From the NCBI GenBank assembly GCA_902537055.1, contig CACAZW010000002.1:127501-191500 (forward strand): a stretch of DNA of 64,000 bases, given 5' to 3'. The DNA is from an uncultured Pelagibacteraceae bacterium (GTDB lineage Bacteria > Pseudomonadota > Alphaproteobacteria > Pelagibacterales > Pelagibacteraceae). Shown here piece by piece: positions 26,236-35,429 of the stretch. How positions within the stretch are numbered: position 1 is the first letter of the stretch; each line of letters begins with the position of its first letter. Below the pieces are notes generated by a model. The model had not been told where the DNA came from. It ran no database searches and saw only the letters and a list, made by a program, of their open reading frames with translations. The position numbers and the translations under genes are program-made.

Positions 26236-27279
26236 ATGAAAATATTTAAAACTTCATTATTATTATTATTATTATCTGCTATATTTACAATATTGCTAAT
26301 AGAAATATTTTTGTCTAATTTTTTTCCTCAACCAAGAAGTGATAGTTGGAGGGTTCAAAATGAACGAGGTGTCTATTATAATGCTAATAACATTACAGCA
26401 AGACATGAATATTTAGGGAAAAATGAAAAATTATCTGTAAAATACAAATTTGGTAAATATCATAATAGAATATATTCTGATTTTGAAATTTCAAATAATA
26501 AAAATAATATTTTAGTATTAGGTGATTCTATAATTTTTGGTTGGTTATTAAAAGATGAGGATACATTTATATATAAATTGCAAAAAGATTTTATAGATTT
26601 AAATTTTATAAATGCGGCAGCAGGTGGATTCTCAGATTCTGACTCCTCTATATATATTGAAGAGTATTGTAAAATTTTAAAACCAAAAAAAATACTTTTT
26701 TTTTTAGAGATTGATAGAATATTTTATAATACCCTTTATTCCTTAGATGAGGATAATAACCTTGTAAAAGGAAAAGTTAAAATAAATAAATTTAAAAAAA
26801 AACTTAATAGTTCTAGATTTTATTATTACATAAATAAAACCCATTCGTTTCAGATAATTAAAAAAGTATACTTTCAATTGAGTTCACAAACTTTCATTAA
26901 TCATCCTGTGAAAGGAAAAAAAAATATTACCAAAAATTCAAAAAATGAAATTTCTAAAAAAAAAATACTCTCTAAGCAAATTTACAACAAAATAGTTAAT
27001 GATGTAATTAAATGTAATTCAGAAATAATTTTCATTTATTTAGGATGGAAATCCAACGAAATGCTATCAAATATTAAAAAAAGTATTTTAGAAGAAATTC
27101 CTGCAATTGTTAATTCATCTAATAACAGTTACTTCATATCTTTAGATGAAGAATTTGAAAATATTAGGTTAAAAAAAAAAACATATTTTCTTGAGGAAGG
27201 TCATCCAAATAAAAACGCGAATGAAATTGTTTACAAAAAGTTGAAATCGAGATTAAATGATTTTATATACTTTAATTAA
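26236..27279 (+). CDS. Membrane-anchored SGNH/GDSL hydrolase-like protein (paralogue of 23997)
   Basis: The 347-residue protein has a membrane anchor at residues 5-27, encoded partly by a TTA repeat at its start. It shows LVLGDSIIFGWLL near 95, INAAAGGFSDSDS near 130 and LEEGHPNKNANE near 325. Order and spacing match the SGNH protein at 23997, including GDS...KDEDTF and the HPN...N end motif. It is probably periplasmic and may acylate or deacylate a glycan. It lies between two GT4 genes, as part of the same presumed transcript. Confidence 0.75.
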   Translation: MKIFKTSLLLLLLSAIFTILLIEIFLSNFFPQPRSDSWRVQNERGVYYNANNITARHEYLGKNEKLSVKYKFGKYHNRIYSDFEISNNKNNILVLGDSIIFGWLLKDEDTFIYKLQKDFIDLNFINAAAGGFSDSDSSIYIEEYCKILKPKKILFFLEIDRIFYNTLYSLDEDNNLVKGKVKINKFKKKLNSSRFYYYINKTHSFQIIKKVYFQLSSQTFINHPVKGKKNITKNSKNEISKKKILSKQIYNKIVNDVIKCNSEIIFIYLGWKSNEMLSNIKKSILEEIPAIVNSSNNSYFISLDEEFENIRLKKKTYFLEEGHPNKNANEIVYKKLKSRLNDFIYFN

Positions 27280-27294
27280 TAAAAAGAAATACTA

Positions 27295-28332
27295 ATGAAG
27301 AAAGTATTATTTTTTATAAATTCACCAACACCTTATCAGCTAGAATTTTTTGAATATTTGTCAAAAATAATTAATTTAAAAGTAATATTTCACGATAAAA
27401 AACTAAAAAATTACAACTTTACATATAATAAAAAAAATTATCTGCTCTTCTTAAATGGTTCAAAAATAAAAAAAAAATTTTTTATAAATTCTTTAATTGA
27501 AAGATTTAAACCAGATTTCATAATATTTGGAGGGTACAAGCTGAACTTTACATCATTTATAATCAATATTTGTAATGTAAAAGGCATTAAATTTTTATTC
27601 TGGCTAGAAAAAATTTATTTTAAAAATTCATTAAAAAAAATTTTATTAAATTTATACTTTAAATTATATTTAAAAAAAAGTTCAGGTATATTAGCTGTAG
27701 GTGAGGAAGCTAAAAAATTTTATAAAAAATACAATAAAAATACTATAAATTTTCATTATTCAATAAAAATTAAAAAAAAAATTAATAAAAATTTTTTTCA
27801 TAAAAAAAAAATAAATTTTTTGTATGTTGGACAATTTATAGAGAGAAAGAATATTCTTAACTTGCTGAGAGCATTTAGAAATATTAATCATGAAAATGCT
27901 ACCTTAACTTTAATTGGAGAAGGAGGATTAAAGTCAAAAATGAATTTTTTGTCTAATGATGATAAACGAATTAAAATCTTGAATTTTAAAAATGATAAAT
28001 TTCTTAAAAAATATTATAAAAATTCTGATGTTTTCATTCTACCTTCTAAATATGATGGATGGGGAGTTGTAATAATGGAAGCTATGTCATACAAATGTGC
28101 AGTCATTGTTACAAATTCTTCTGGTGTGTCCAATGAATTTATTAAAAATAATTATAATGGAAAAATAATAGGTACAACTGTACCAGATATTATGCAATCA
28201 ATAAAATATTACATTAATTACAAAAATAAAATAATAAGTCACGGAAGAATAAATAAATTAAAAATTTCAAAGTCCGATGCAAATTCAGAAATTGCAGCAA
28301 ATAAGTTAAAAAAATTTTTGCATAATACATAG
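27295..28332 (+). CDS. Glycosyltransferase family 4 (GT-B) protein
   Basis: The 345-residue protein begins KVLFFINSPTPYQLEFF, a typical GT4 acceptor-domain start. Its donor domain shows FLYVGQFIERKNILNLLRAF near 178, LIGEGGLKSKM near 207 and FILPSKYDGWGVVIMEAM near 244, with the E-x-x-G/W-G...E motif. A retaining transfer from a UDP- or GDP-sugar is expected. The first gene partner is the SGNH protein 15 bases upstream; the next GT4 begins 12 bases downstream. Long lysine-rich poly(A) tracts are present, as in much of this island. Confidence 0.85.
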   Translation: MKKVLFFINSPTPYQLEFFEYLSKIINLKVIFHDKKLKNYNFTYNKKNYLLFLNGSKIKKKFFINSLIERFKPDFIIFGGYKLNFTSFIINICNVKGIKFLFWLEKIYFKNSLKKILLNLYFKLYLKKSSGILAVGEEAKKFYKKYNKNTINFHYSIKIKKKINKNFFHKKKINFLYVGQFIERKNILNLLRAFRNINHENATLTLIGEGGLKSKMNFLSNDDKRIKILNFKNDKFLKKYYKNSDVFILPSKYDGWGVVIMEAMSYKCAVIVTNSSGVSNEFIKNNYNGKIIGTTVPDIMQSIKYYINYKNKIISHGRINKLKISKSDANSEIAANKLKKFLHNT

Positions 28333-28344
28333 GAATTATAATAA

Positions 28345-29466
28345 ATGAATATTGCTTTGATAATTTGGTCTAATCCAGAAATGTATATTAACTTATTATT
28401 TACAGCAAAAAAATTATTAGAAAAAAAAAACAAAGTTTTTTTATTTTGTAGAGGATACCCTAAAAATCTCAGGTCATTTAAATATTTTAATTATTTTAAT
28501 AAAATCCAAATTATAAGTGTTCCTGAAACAGAAAATAAATATTTAGACAAGATTAATTTATTAAAGCTTATTTTTAAATCAATTTATTATATTTTTAATT
28601 ATAAAATTAACTTAATTATCGGATATAATTTTCACGGGTTATTAGTTGCTAAAATTAACAAGATATTTAGAAAAAAATTAAAAATTATTTATCATAATTT
28701 TGACTTTAACGAAAAAGACGAAAGTAACTCACAAATAATCCAAACTTTCTTAACTAAAAAATTTTTAAATAATGTAATAGGTGTAATTACACCTTCTAAA
28801 AATAGATCGAGAATCTTTAAAAAAAAATATTTGCTTAAAACTATGCCAATATCGATGTTAAATTCATTCCCACTAGATTTTAAAATAAAAAAAAAAAAAT
28901 TTTTCAACAATAGAAGATTAATTATTAGATTGGGAACTTTTAATCAATTTCATTCGATAGAAAATTTAATTTATTCCTCTAAGTATCTTAATAACAAATA
29001 CCAAATAATAATTGCAGGAAAATCCTATAATAATTTTTATAAAAAAATGAAAAACATTGTAATTAAAAATAAATTAAAAAATGTAACTCTATTAAAAAAC
29101 ATTACATATAAATATTGGTTTAGATTACTTTCAGGAGCTGACCTGGGGGTGGCATTGTATGAGAGTATTAATACAAGTCACGAGAATATGGCTGGAACAT
29201 CTCAAAAATTAAACAATTATATATTAGCTAATATACCTTCTATAGTAAATTCAACTAATGAATTTGTAAAGTTTAATAGAATGTATGATATTTCTTATTT
29301 AATTAAAAATGATCAGCCAACGCAGCTGGCAAAAAAAATAAAAACCATATTTAGAAACAAAAAATTATATAATAAAAAAATTAAAAATAACCGAATATTA
29401 TTTAAAAAAAAATTAAATTTTGATTACCAGTTTTTAAAGATAGTGAAATTATTAAATATTAATTAA
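28345..29466 (+). CDS. Glycosyltransferase family 4-like protein
   Basis: The 373-residue protein has GT-B features: an N-terminal domain ALIIWSNPEMYINLLFTAKKL, then YHNFDFNEKDES near 115, RLGTFNQFHSIENLI near 196, an IIAGKSYNNF block near 222 and GADLGVALYESINTSHENMAGTS near 265. SQKLNNYILANIP after it is the usual end of the donor site. The conserved EGxG...E pattern is weaker than in the neighbours, so assignment to a particular GT family is less certain. It sits in the middle of a run of three consecutive transferases. Confidence 0.75.
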   Translation: MNIALIIWSNPEMYINLLFTAKKLLEKKNKVFLFCRGYPKNLRSFKYFNYFNKIQIISVPETENKYLDKINLLKLIFKSIYYIFNYKINLIIGYNFHGLLVAKINKIFRKKLKIIYHNFDFNEKDESNSQIIQTFLTKKFLNNVIGVITPSKNRSRIFKKKYLLKTMPISMLNSFPLDFKIKKKKFFNNRRLIIRLGTFNQFHSIENLIYSSKYLNNKYQIIIAGKSYNNFYKKMKNIVIKNKLKNVTLLKNITYKYWFRLLSGADLGVALYESINTSHENMAGTSQKLNNYILANIPSIVNSTNEFVKFNRMYDISYLIKNDQPTQLAKKIKTIFRNKKLYNKKIKNNRILFKKKLNFDYQFLKIVKLLNIN

Positions 29467-29489
29467 ATTTTTATTTATAATTAAATAAA

Positions 29490-30617
29490 ATGAAGAAAAA
29501 ATTATTAATAGATGCCGTAAGTACAAATTCTGGAGGCGCAATAACACATTTAAAAAATATATTAGATTATTTTGATAAACAGAAACATTTTGATCAAGTG
29601 GATGTGTTTATTCCTAAAGAAACAAAGTTACAAATGCCAAAAAGTAAAAGAATTAATTATTTTACTCCATATCTTATAAACAAAAATTTAATTTTTAGAA
29701 TAATATGGCAAACTATATTCCTTAATATTTTGGTAAGATTTAAAAAATATGATTGTATATTCATTACTGGTAGTTCTCATTTTTTATTTTCAAAAAAAGT
29801 AGTATCAATAAGTCAAAATTTATTACCGTTTAGTCCAGAAGAAATAAAAAAATATTTTTTTTCATTATTTTATTTAAAATTAATATTGCTAAAAGTTACC
29901 CAAATTTTATCATTTAAAATGTCAGATGGATTAATATTCCTTCATAAATTTTCAAAAAATAAAATTATGAAAGTTGTAAAAAAAACAAATGCTAAGATTA
30001 AAATTATTCCTCATGGCGTAGATTTAGATAGATTAAAAACGAAAAAAAAATTTACAAATTTTCGATTAATTTATATTTCAAATATTGATCATTATAAAAA
30101 TCAAGATTTTGTTATTAAAGCAGGTGAATACTTTTTAAATAAATATCCTAAATATAAAAAAAAAATTCTTTTTGAATTTTATGGTTCCCACTATCCTCCT
30201 GCTCTTGATAAAATGAAAAATACTTTGAATAGCATAAAAAATAAAAAAAATTTTAAATATTTTGGATTAAAAAATAAAAATTTTATTTTTAAAAAGAAAT
30301 CTAATTCTAATATTATTGTATTATTTTCATCTTCATGTGAAAATTTTTCTGTAACTCTAATTGAGGCAATGGCAATGGGTCTTCCTATACTATGCATAAA
30401 CAGACAGCCAATGAGTTCAGTTTTAGGGAATGGAGGAATTATTTATAAGCATAATTCTTATCAAAGCTTTGGAAATAGTTTGTTAAAATTGATGAATTCA
30501 AACAGTCTAAGAAAAAAAATTTCTATCAGATCATATGAAAGATCAAAATTATTTAAATCAAATATAGTTGCAAAAAAAACCTTTGATTTTTTGAATAAAA
30601 TAGCTTCATTAAGATAA
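29490..30617 (+). CDS. Glycosyltransferase family 4 (GT-B) protein
   Basis: The 375-residue protein begins KKLLIDAVSTNSGGAITHLKN, a glycine-rich acceptor-domain loop typical of GT4. The donor domain shows IIPHGVDLDRLK near 173, IYISNIDHYKNQDFVI near 191, and FSSSCENFSVTLIEAMAMGLPI near 277, with the two glutamates of the E-x7-E motif. A mannosyl- or related transferase is likely. It is followed by the carbamoyltransferase after one base, so the two are probably coupled. Confidence 0.87.
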   Translation: MKKKLLIDAVSTNSGGAITHLKNILDYFDKQKHFDQVDVFIPKETKLQMPKSKRINYFTPYLINKNLIFRIIWQTIFLNILVRFKKYDCIFITGSSHFLFSKKVVSISQNLLPFSPEEIKKYFFSLFYLKLILLKVTQILSFKMSDGLIFLHKFSKNKIMKVVKKTNAKIKIIPHGVDLDRLKTKKKFTNFRLIYISNIDHYKNQDFVIKAGEYFLNKYPKYKKKILFEFYGSHYPPALDKMKNTLNSIKNKKNFKYFGLKNKNFIFKKKSNSNIIVLFSSSCENFSVTLIEAMAMGLPILCINRQPMSSVLGNGGIIYKHNSYQSFGNSLLKLMNSNSLRKKISIRSYERSKLFKSNIVAKKTFDFLNKIASLR

Positions 30618-30618
30618 C

Positions 30619-32373
30619 ATGAATAATAAATATATTTTAGGACTGAATATTTATCATGCTGACTCTGGTGCGTGTTTAATTAAGAATGGTTCTGTTGAAT
30701 TTGCTATTGAAGAAGAAAGAATAAATAGAATAAAGCATTGGGCTGGTTTTCCAATCGAGTCAATAAAAGCATGCTTAAAGCACTCAAATATAGATTTTGA
30801 CGAAATTGATTATATTGCAGTCAACACAAATGCGTATTCAAATCTTTTAAAAAAAATAAAATACTGTTTTTTAAATTTTAAAAATTACGAAATATATACA
30901 AAAAGATTCTTTTTAAAATTAAAAAAAAAATCTTTCAAGGATATTTTGATCAATGAATTTAATCCAAAAAAAATCCCTAAATTTAAATTTTACGATCATC
31001 ATTTGTGCCATATAGCATCTTCACATTTCCCTAGTAACTTTAGAGAGTCATTGGTAATTTCAGCAGATGGTTTTGGAGACTTCACAAGCACCACAGCAGC
31101 AATAGCAAAAGGTAAAAGTTTTAAATTTATTGATAAGGTTTTTTTTCCCCATTCACTAGGAATATTTTATCAAGCATTTACACAATTATTAGGATTTAAA
31201 AATTATGGTGATGAATACAAAGTTATGGGACTGTCTGCTTATGGTAAAAATAAATTTAGTGATGAAGTTTCACAGGTAATTGGCATTTTGAAAAACTCTT
31301 TTAAATTAAATTTAAATTATTTCCAACATCACTCAAGTAATATAGACATGAAGTGGGAAAATAAGTCCCCTACATTTGGAAATTTATATAATGAAAATTT
31401 AGCCAGGTTATTTAAATATAAATTTAATGGAGGGCAAATTTCTGATATTCATGCAGATTTGGCTTATTCCGTACAAGATAAATATGAAGAAATTATAATA
31501 AATTATATAAAATATTTTAAAAATTTAACTAATATAAACTATTTATCCTTGTCTGGTGGTTGTGCAATGAACTCTCTAGCAAATGGCAAGATTATTGAAA
31601 ATTTAAAATTCAAAAATGTTTATATTCCACCTTCGCCAGGAGACTCTGGAGGAGCCATAGGAGCAGCAATACTTTGTAATAATGAATTTAATTATAAACC
31701 AAATAATCAATTTTATAATAACCCATATTTAGGAGGAGATTTAGATGAAATTAATTTATTAAGTATTATCAAAAATAAAGTTGAAAAAAATTTGACTAAC
31801 GAAAATATTAGTTTTGAACTAGTTGATAGTGATGAGGTTTTGTGTTTAAAAGTTTCTGAATGTTTGGCTAACAATAAAGTTGTTGGTTGGTATCAAAATA
31901 GAATGGAATGGGGTCCAAGGGCATTAGGAAATAGATCAATCTTGGCGAATCCCGCAGATAAAAAAATGAAAGATTTAATAAATTTAAAAATAAAACGTAG
32001 AGAAAAGTTTAGACCATTTGCACCATCTATACTTGAGGAATATGTGAATGATTGGTTTGAGGAAAATATAGAAGTTCCATATATGAGCGCTGTATTTAAA
32101 ATAAAAAAAGATAAAATTGATAAACTGCCAGCAGTAGTTCATGCTGATAATACTGGAAGGTTACAAACTGTTTCTAAAAACAAAAATTATCTTTTCCATA
32201 AGTTGATAAGTGATTTTAACAAAATCACAGGCGTTCCTGTGCTTTTAAATACTTCATTTAATGAAAACGAACCAATAGTAAATACTCCGGATCAAGCTAT
32301 TGATTGTTTTTTGAGAACAAAAATGGATATTCTAGCAATTGGTAAATTTATTTTAAAAAGAGATAATGATTAA
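30619..32373 (+). CDS. Carbamoyltransferase, NodU/CmcH/TobZ family
   Basis: The enzyme forms carbamoyl-adenylate from carbamoyl phosphate and ATP and passes the carbamoyl group to a sugar hydroxyl. The 584-residue protein has the family blocks in order: GLNIYHADSGACL near 5, EEERINRIKH near 30, HHLCHIASSHFP near 118 (metal-binding histidines), SADGFGDFTST near 144, LSGGCAMNSLANG near 308, MEWGPRALGNRS near 425, REKFRPFAPS near 450 and LLNTSFNENEPIV near 530. Length is normal. It differs from the second carbamoyltransferase at 50048 and lacks the SxtJ/DUF5989 partners found there. Confidence 0.93.
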   Translation: MNNKYILGLNIYHADSGACLIKNGSVEFAIEEERINRIKHWAGFPIESIKACLKHSNIDFDEIDYIAVNTNAYSNLLKKIKYCFLNFKNYEIYTKRFFLKLKKKSFKDILINEFNPKKIPKFKFYDHHLCHIASSHFPSNFRESLVISADGFGDFTSTTAAIAKGKSFKFIDKVFFPHSLGIFYQAFTQLLGFKNYGDEYKVMGLSAYGKNKFSDEVSQVIGILKNSFKLNLNYFQHHSSNIDMKWENKSPTFGNLYNENLARLFKYKFNGGQISDIHADLAYSVQDKYEEIIINYIKYFKNLTNINYLSLSGGCAMNSLANGKIIENLKFKNVYIPPSPGDSGGAIGAAILCNNEFNYKPNNQFYNNPYLGGDLDEINLLSIIKNKVEKNLTNENISFELVDSDEVLCLKVSECLANNKVVGWYQNRMEWGPRALGNRSILANPADKKMKDLINLKIKRREKFRPFAPSILEEYVNDWFEENIEVPYMSAVFKIKKDKIDKLPAVVHADNTGRLQTVSKNKNYLFHKLISDFNKITGVPVLLNTSFNENEPIVNTPDQAIDCFLRTKMDILAIGKFILKRDND

Positions 32374-32406
32374 TACATATTTTAAAGATATATCCATACA
32401 TAGATT

Positions 32407-34653
32407 ATGAAAACAATTATTCTAGGAAAACAAAGCTTATTGTCTAAATACCTATGCTTGAAAAATAAAAAAAATATTGTTTTTTCTGCAAGAGGCCACG
32501 CCTCAATTTCTAGTATAGTCAAGGAAATTAAAAATTCTAAAAAAGTAAATTTAATTTTAAACAACTTTTTTCCATCCAATAAAATAAGTGATATTACCGA
32601 AAAAGAGTACGAAAAATTTTATGATCAATCTATCCTTTTTAATGCAAAATTATTCTCAAAATTAGATGGAAAAAATATAAATAAAATAATTTATTCAAGT
32701 AGCTCTTCTGTTTACAACTCTATTAGAAAAGATTATCAGTTTAAAGATACAAATAATAAAAGCTTATATTCTTCAACAAAAATTGCTGCAGAAAACCTAA
32801 TCTATAATTTTGCATCAAAAAATAATATTCCCTTTTTAATTTTAAGAATATTTAATATGTATTCTGAAAAAGATGATAAATTTTCAATAGTTTCAAAGCT
32901 CCTTAAATCAATTAATAGAAATAATGAAATAAAACTTTATAACGGTGGAGAGAATATAAGAGATTTTATTCATGTTAAAGATGTTGTTAATCTTATCAAT
33001 TATTTCATAAAAAAAAAAAATTTAAAAAGAACTGTTTATGATATTGGCATAGGTAAAGGTGTCAGACTAAAAGATTTAATAAATTTTATTGGTAAAGAAA
33101 AATTTAATATAAAAAATACTAAAACAATTACTGATGAGGTTGATGTATCTATAGCTAATATTGAGGAGGTTGAAAATAAAAATTTTACAAAACTAGAAAA
33201 CTTTTTTTCAAAGTATTCTTCAAATAAAAAAAAAAAATTAGAATATAAAACAGAAAATACAAAAAATATTTTACAAGATATTATTGAGGATTATATAATA
33301 TATGGTACAGGAAATGCAGGAAAACAAGTATTTCAAAGACTTGCTAAACAAAATCGGAAAGTATTTTGTTTTGTTGATGATAATCCTAAAAAACATAGCC
33401 AAAAATTATATGGGAAAAAAATAATATCTAGAAAAGAGTTGATTATTTTATCAAAAATTAAAATAATTAATCACCTAATAATAGCAATTCCAAGTATAAA
33501 AAAACAAAAATTACAAAAGATAAGAGAAATATTTTATCCATATGTGAATGAAATTACATATGTACCTTTAAAAAACACTTTAAAATCAGAGATTATTTCT
33601 TTGTCTGATTTGGATAATTTTGAAACAAACGAAATTCTTAAAAAGAAACAAAAAGTAATAAACTTTAAAGTTTTTTCAAAAGAATTAAACTCAAAAAATA
33701 TTTTAGTTACTGGTGCAGCTGGTTCAATTGGTTCTCAAATGGTGAGACAACTATTGAATACAAGTGTAAAAAAAATTATTGGATATGACAATTCTGAGAT
33801 TGATTTATTTAATTTAAAAAATGAATTGAAAGAATTTAAAAAAATAAGCCTTTATTTAGGAGATATCTTAGATGAGAAGTTTTTAAATTATATTATTGAA
33901 AAAGAAAAAATTAATTTTATTTACCATGCTGCAGCGTATAAACACGTAGGTATACTTGAAAATAATATAGAGTCCGCAATAAGAAATAACATATTTGGTA
34001 CAGAAAGCGTATTAAAGTGTGCTCAAAAAAATTCAATTCCCATTGTTACTATTTCTACAGATAAAGCTGTTAAACCCACAAGTATTTTGGGTTTAACAAA
34101 AAGAGTCTCTGAAATTTTATGTTTAGAATATAATACTTATTCAAATCCTTCAAAAGTTGTCAGATTTGGGAATGTTTTTGGAAGCATGGGTTCAGTGGTT
34201 CCAACCTTTATTAATCAGATAAATCAAAAGGTCCCGATAACTATAACAGATAAAAAAGTTAAAAGATATTTTATGACTCTTAATGATGCGACTTATTTAT
34301 TATTATGGTCGATAAAAATAAAAAAAGTGAATAATATATTAGTTTTAAACATGGGAAAACCAATCAAGATACTAGATATAATTAAATCTCTTGTAAAAGT
34401 TAGAAGAACAGTAGACCCTAACTATTCATATAAAATAGAAGAAATTGGCTTACAAAAAGGGGAAAAAATGACAGAAGAATTAACAATTAATAACAAAACG
34501 ATAAAAACAAAACACCCAGATATTAAATTAGCTACTGACCCAATTTATACTTCTTACGAAATAAATAATTTGTTAAATGATTTAAAAGAGATTAATGATC
34601 CAAATATTTTAAAAAAAAAATTAAAAAACTTTTTGTTAAATGAATTTAATTAA
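32407..34653 (+). CDS. Fusion of an SDR epimerase-like domain with a CapD/FlaA1-type UDP-sugar 4,6-dehydratase
   Basis: This 748-residue protein joins two usually separate enzymes. Residues ~1-275 are an extended SDR with YSSSSSVYNS near 97, the YSSTK catalytic pair near 121 and RDFIHVKDV near 185. Its first Rossmann loop is degenerate (LGKQSLLSK). Residues ~295-400 are the CoA-binding-like domain of long CapD proteins (IIYGTGNAGKQVFQRL). Residues ~430-748 are the dehydratase: TGAAGSIGSQ near 437, HAAAYKHV near 513, STDKAVKPTS near 551, and LGLTKR near 562. There is no internal stop or frame change. It lacks the N-terminal membrane helices of PglF/WbpM. It likely makes a 4-keto-6-deoxy UDP-sugar and may then reduce or epimerise it. 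Confidence 0.8.
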   Translation: MKTIILGKQSLLSKYLCLKNKKNIVFSARGHASISSIVKEIKNSKKVNLILNNFFPSNKISDITEKEYEKFYDQSILFNAKLFSKLDGKNINKIIYSSSSSVYNSIRKDYQFKDTNNKSLYSSTKIAAENLIYNFASKNNIPFLILRIFNMYSEKDDKFSIVSKLLKSINRNNEIKLYNGGENIRDFIHVKDVVNLINYFIKKKNLKRTVYDIGIGKGVRLKDLINFIGKEKFNIKNTKTITDEVDVSIANIEEVENKNFTKLENFFSKYSSNKKKKLEYKTENTKNILQDIIEDYIIYGTGNAGKQVFQRLAKQNRKVFCFVDDNPKKHSQKLYGKKIISRKELIILSKIKIINHLIIAIPSIKKQKLQKIREIFYPYVNEITYVPLKNTLKSEIISLSDLDNFETNEILKKKQKVINFKVFSKELNSKNILVTGAAGSIGSQMVRQLLNTSVKKIIGYDNSEIDLFNLKNELKEFKKISLYLGDILDEKFLNYIIEKEKINFIYHAAAYKHVGILENNIESAIRNNIFGTESVLKCAQKNSIPIVTISTDKAVKPTSILGLTKRVSEILCLEYNTYSNPSKVVRFGNVFGSMGSVVPTFINQINQKVPITITDKKVKRYFMTLNDATYLLLWSIKIKKVNNILVLNMGKPIKILDIIKSLVKVRRTVDPNYSYKIEEIGLQKGEKMTEELTINNKTIKTKHPDIKLATDPIYTSYEINNLLNDLKEINDPNILKKKLKNFLLNEFN

Positions 34654-34659
34654 TATATT

Positions 34660-35406
34660 TTGAGATTTTCAATAATAACAGCTACTAAAAATAATCAAGA
34701 AACAATTCTTAAAACCTTGCAGTCAATTAAAATCCAAAATTATAATGATTTTGAATTAATTATAATTGATGCAAATTCAAAGGATAAAACAATTGAATTA
34801 ATCAAGAATTTCAATTTACAAAATACTTCCATTAAAAATCAAAAAGGCATAGGTGTTTATCAAGCATTTAATCAAGGAATAAAATTATCTAAAGGAGAAA
34901 TTATAATAATATTAAATGCTGATGATTTTTTTGCAGACAATAATACATTAAGAAAATTAGACACGATTTTTAATGAAGACAAAAGTGTTCAATTTATTAT
35001 ATCCAATGTAAAAATTTTAGGAAAAAAAAATAATTTGATAAGAAATTATACCGTCAAAAATTTTATTCCTTTTATGTTTTATTTTGGACATATGCCACCT
35101 CATCCTGGAGTATTTGTTAAAAAAGAAGTTTACAATAAATGTGAACTTTATTCTGAGGAATTTGAAAATGCAGGCGATTTTGAATTTTTCCTAAGGATAT
35201 TTATAAAAAATAAATTTAAATATAAAAAAATAAATCAACATTTTGTTTCAATGACATACGGAGGTAAATCTAACAAGAATATAAAAAGTTTTATAAAAAA
35301 TACTCAAGAAATCAAAAAAGCGCTTATCTTAAATGGACTATTTTCTAGTTATATATTTATAATGATAAGATTTTTAATTAAAATTTTCCAATTTAATGTG
35401 AAATAA
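34660..35406 (+). CDS. Glycosyltransferase family 2 (GT-A) protein
   Basis: The 248-residue protein shows the GT2 core: FSIITATKNNQETILKTL at the N-terminus, ELIIIDANSKDKT near 30 and IIILNADDFFADN near 84, holding the metal-binding D-x-D-like motif. HMPPHPGVFVKK near 144 and AGDFEFFLRI near 168 are also typical (WcaA-like). It would transfer a sugar with inversion on the cytoplasmic side. The start codon is a TTG at 34660, 6 bases after the fusion gene; no in-frame ATG precedes the conserved beta strand, so the TTG is well supported. Confidence 0.87.
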   Translation: MRFSIITATKNNQETILKTLQSIKIQNYNDFELIIIDANSKDKTIELIKNFNLQNTSIKNQKGIGVYQAFNQGIKLSKGEIIIILNADDFFADNNTLRKLDTIFNEDKSVQFIISNVKILGKKNNLIRNYTVKNFIPFMFYFGHMPPHPGVFVKKEVYNKCELYSEEFENAGDFEFFLRIFIKNKFKYKKINQHFVSMTYGGKSNKNIKSFIKNTQEIKKALILNGLFSSYIFIMIRFLIKIFQFNVK

Positions 35407-35429
35407 AATATTATCAATAAATCATATTT

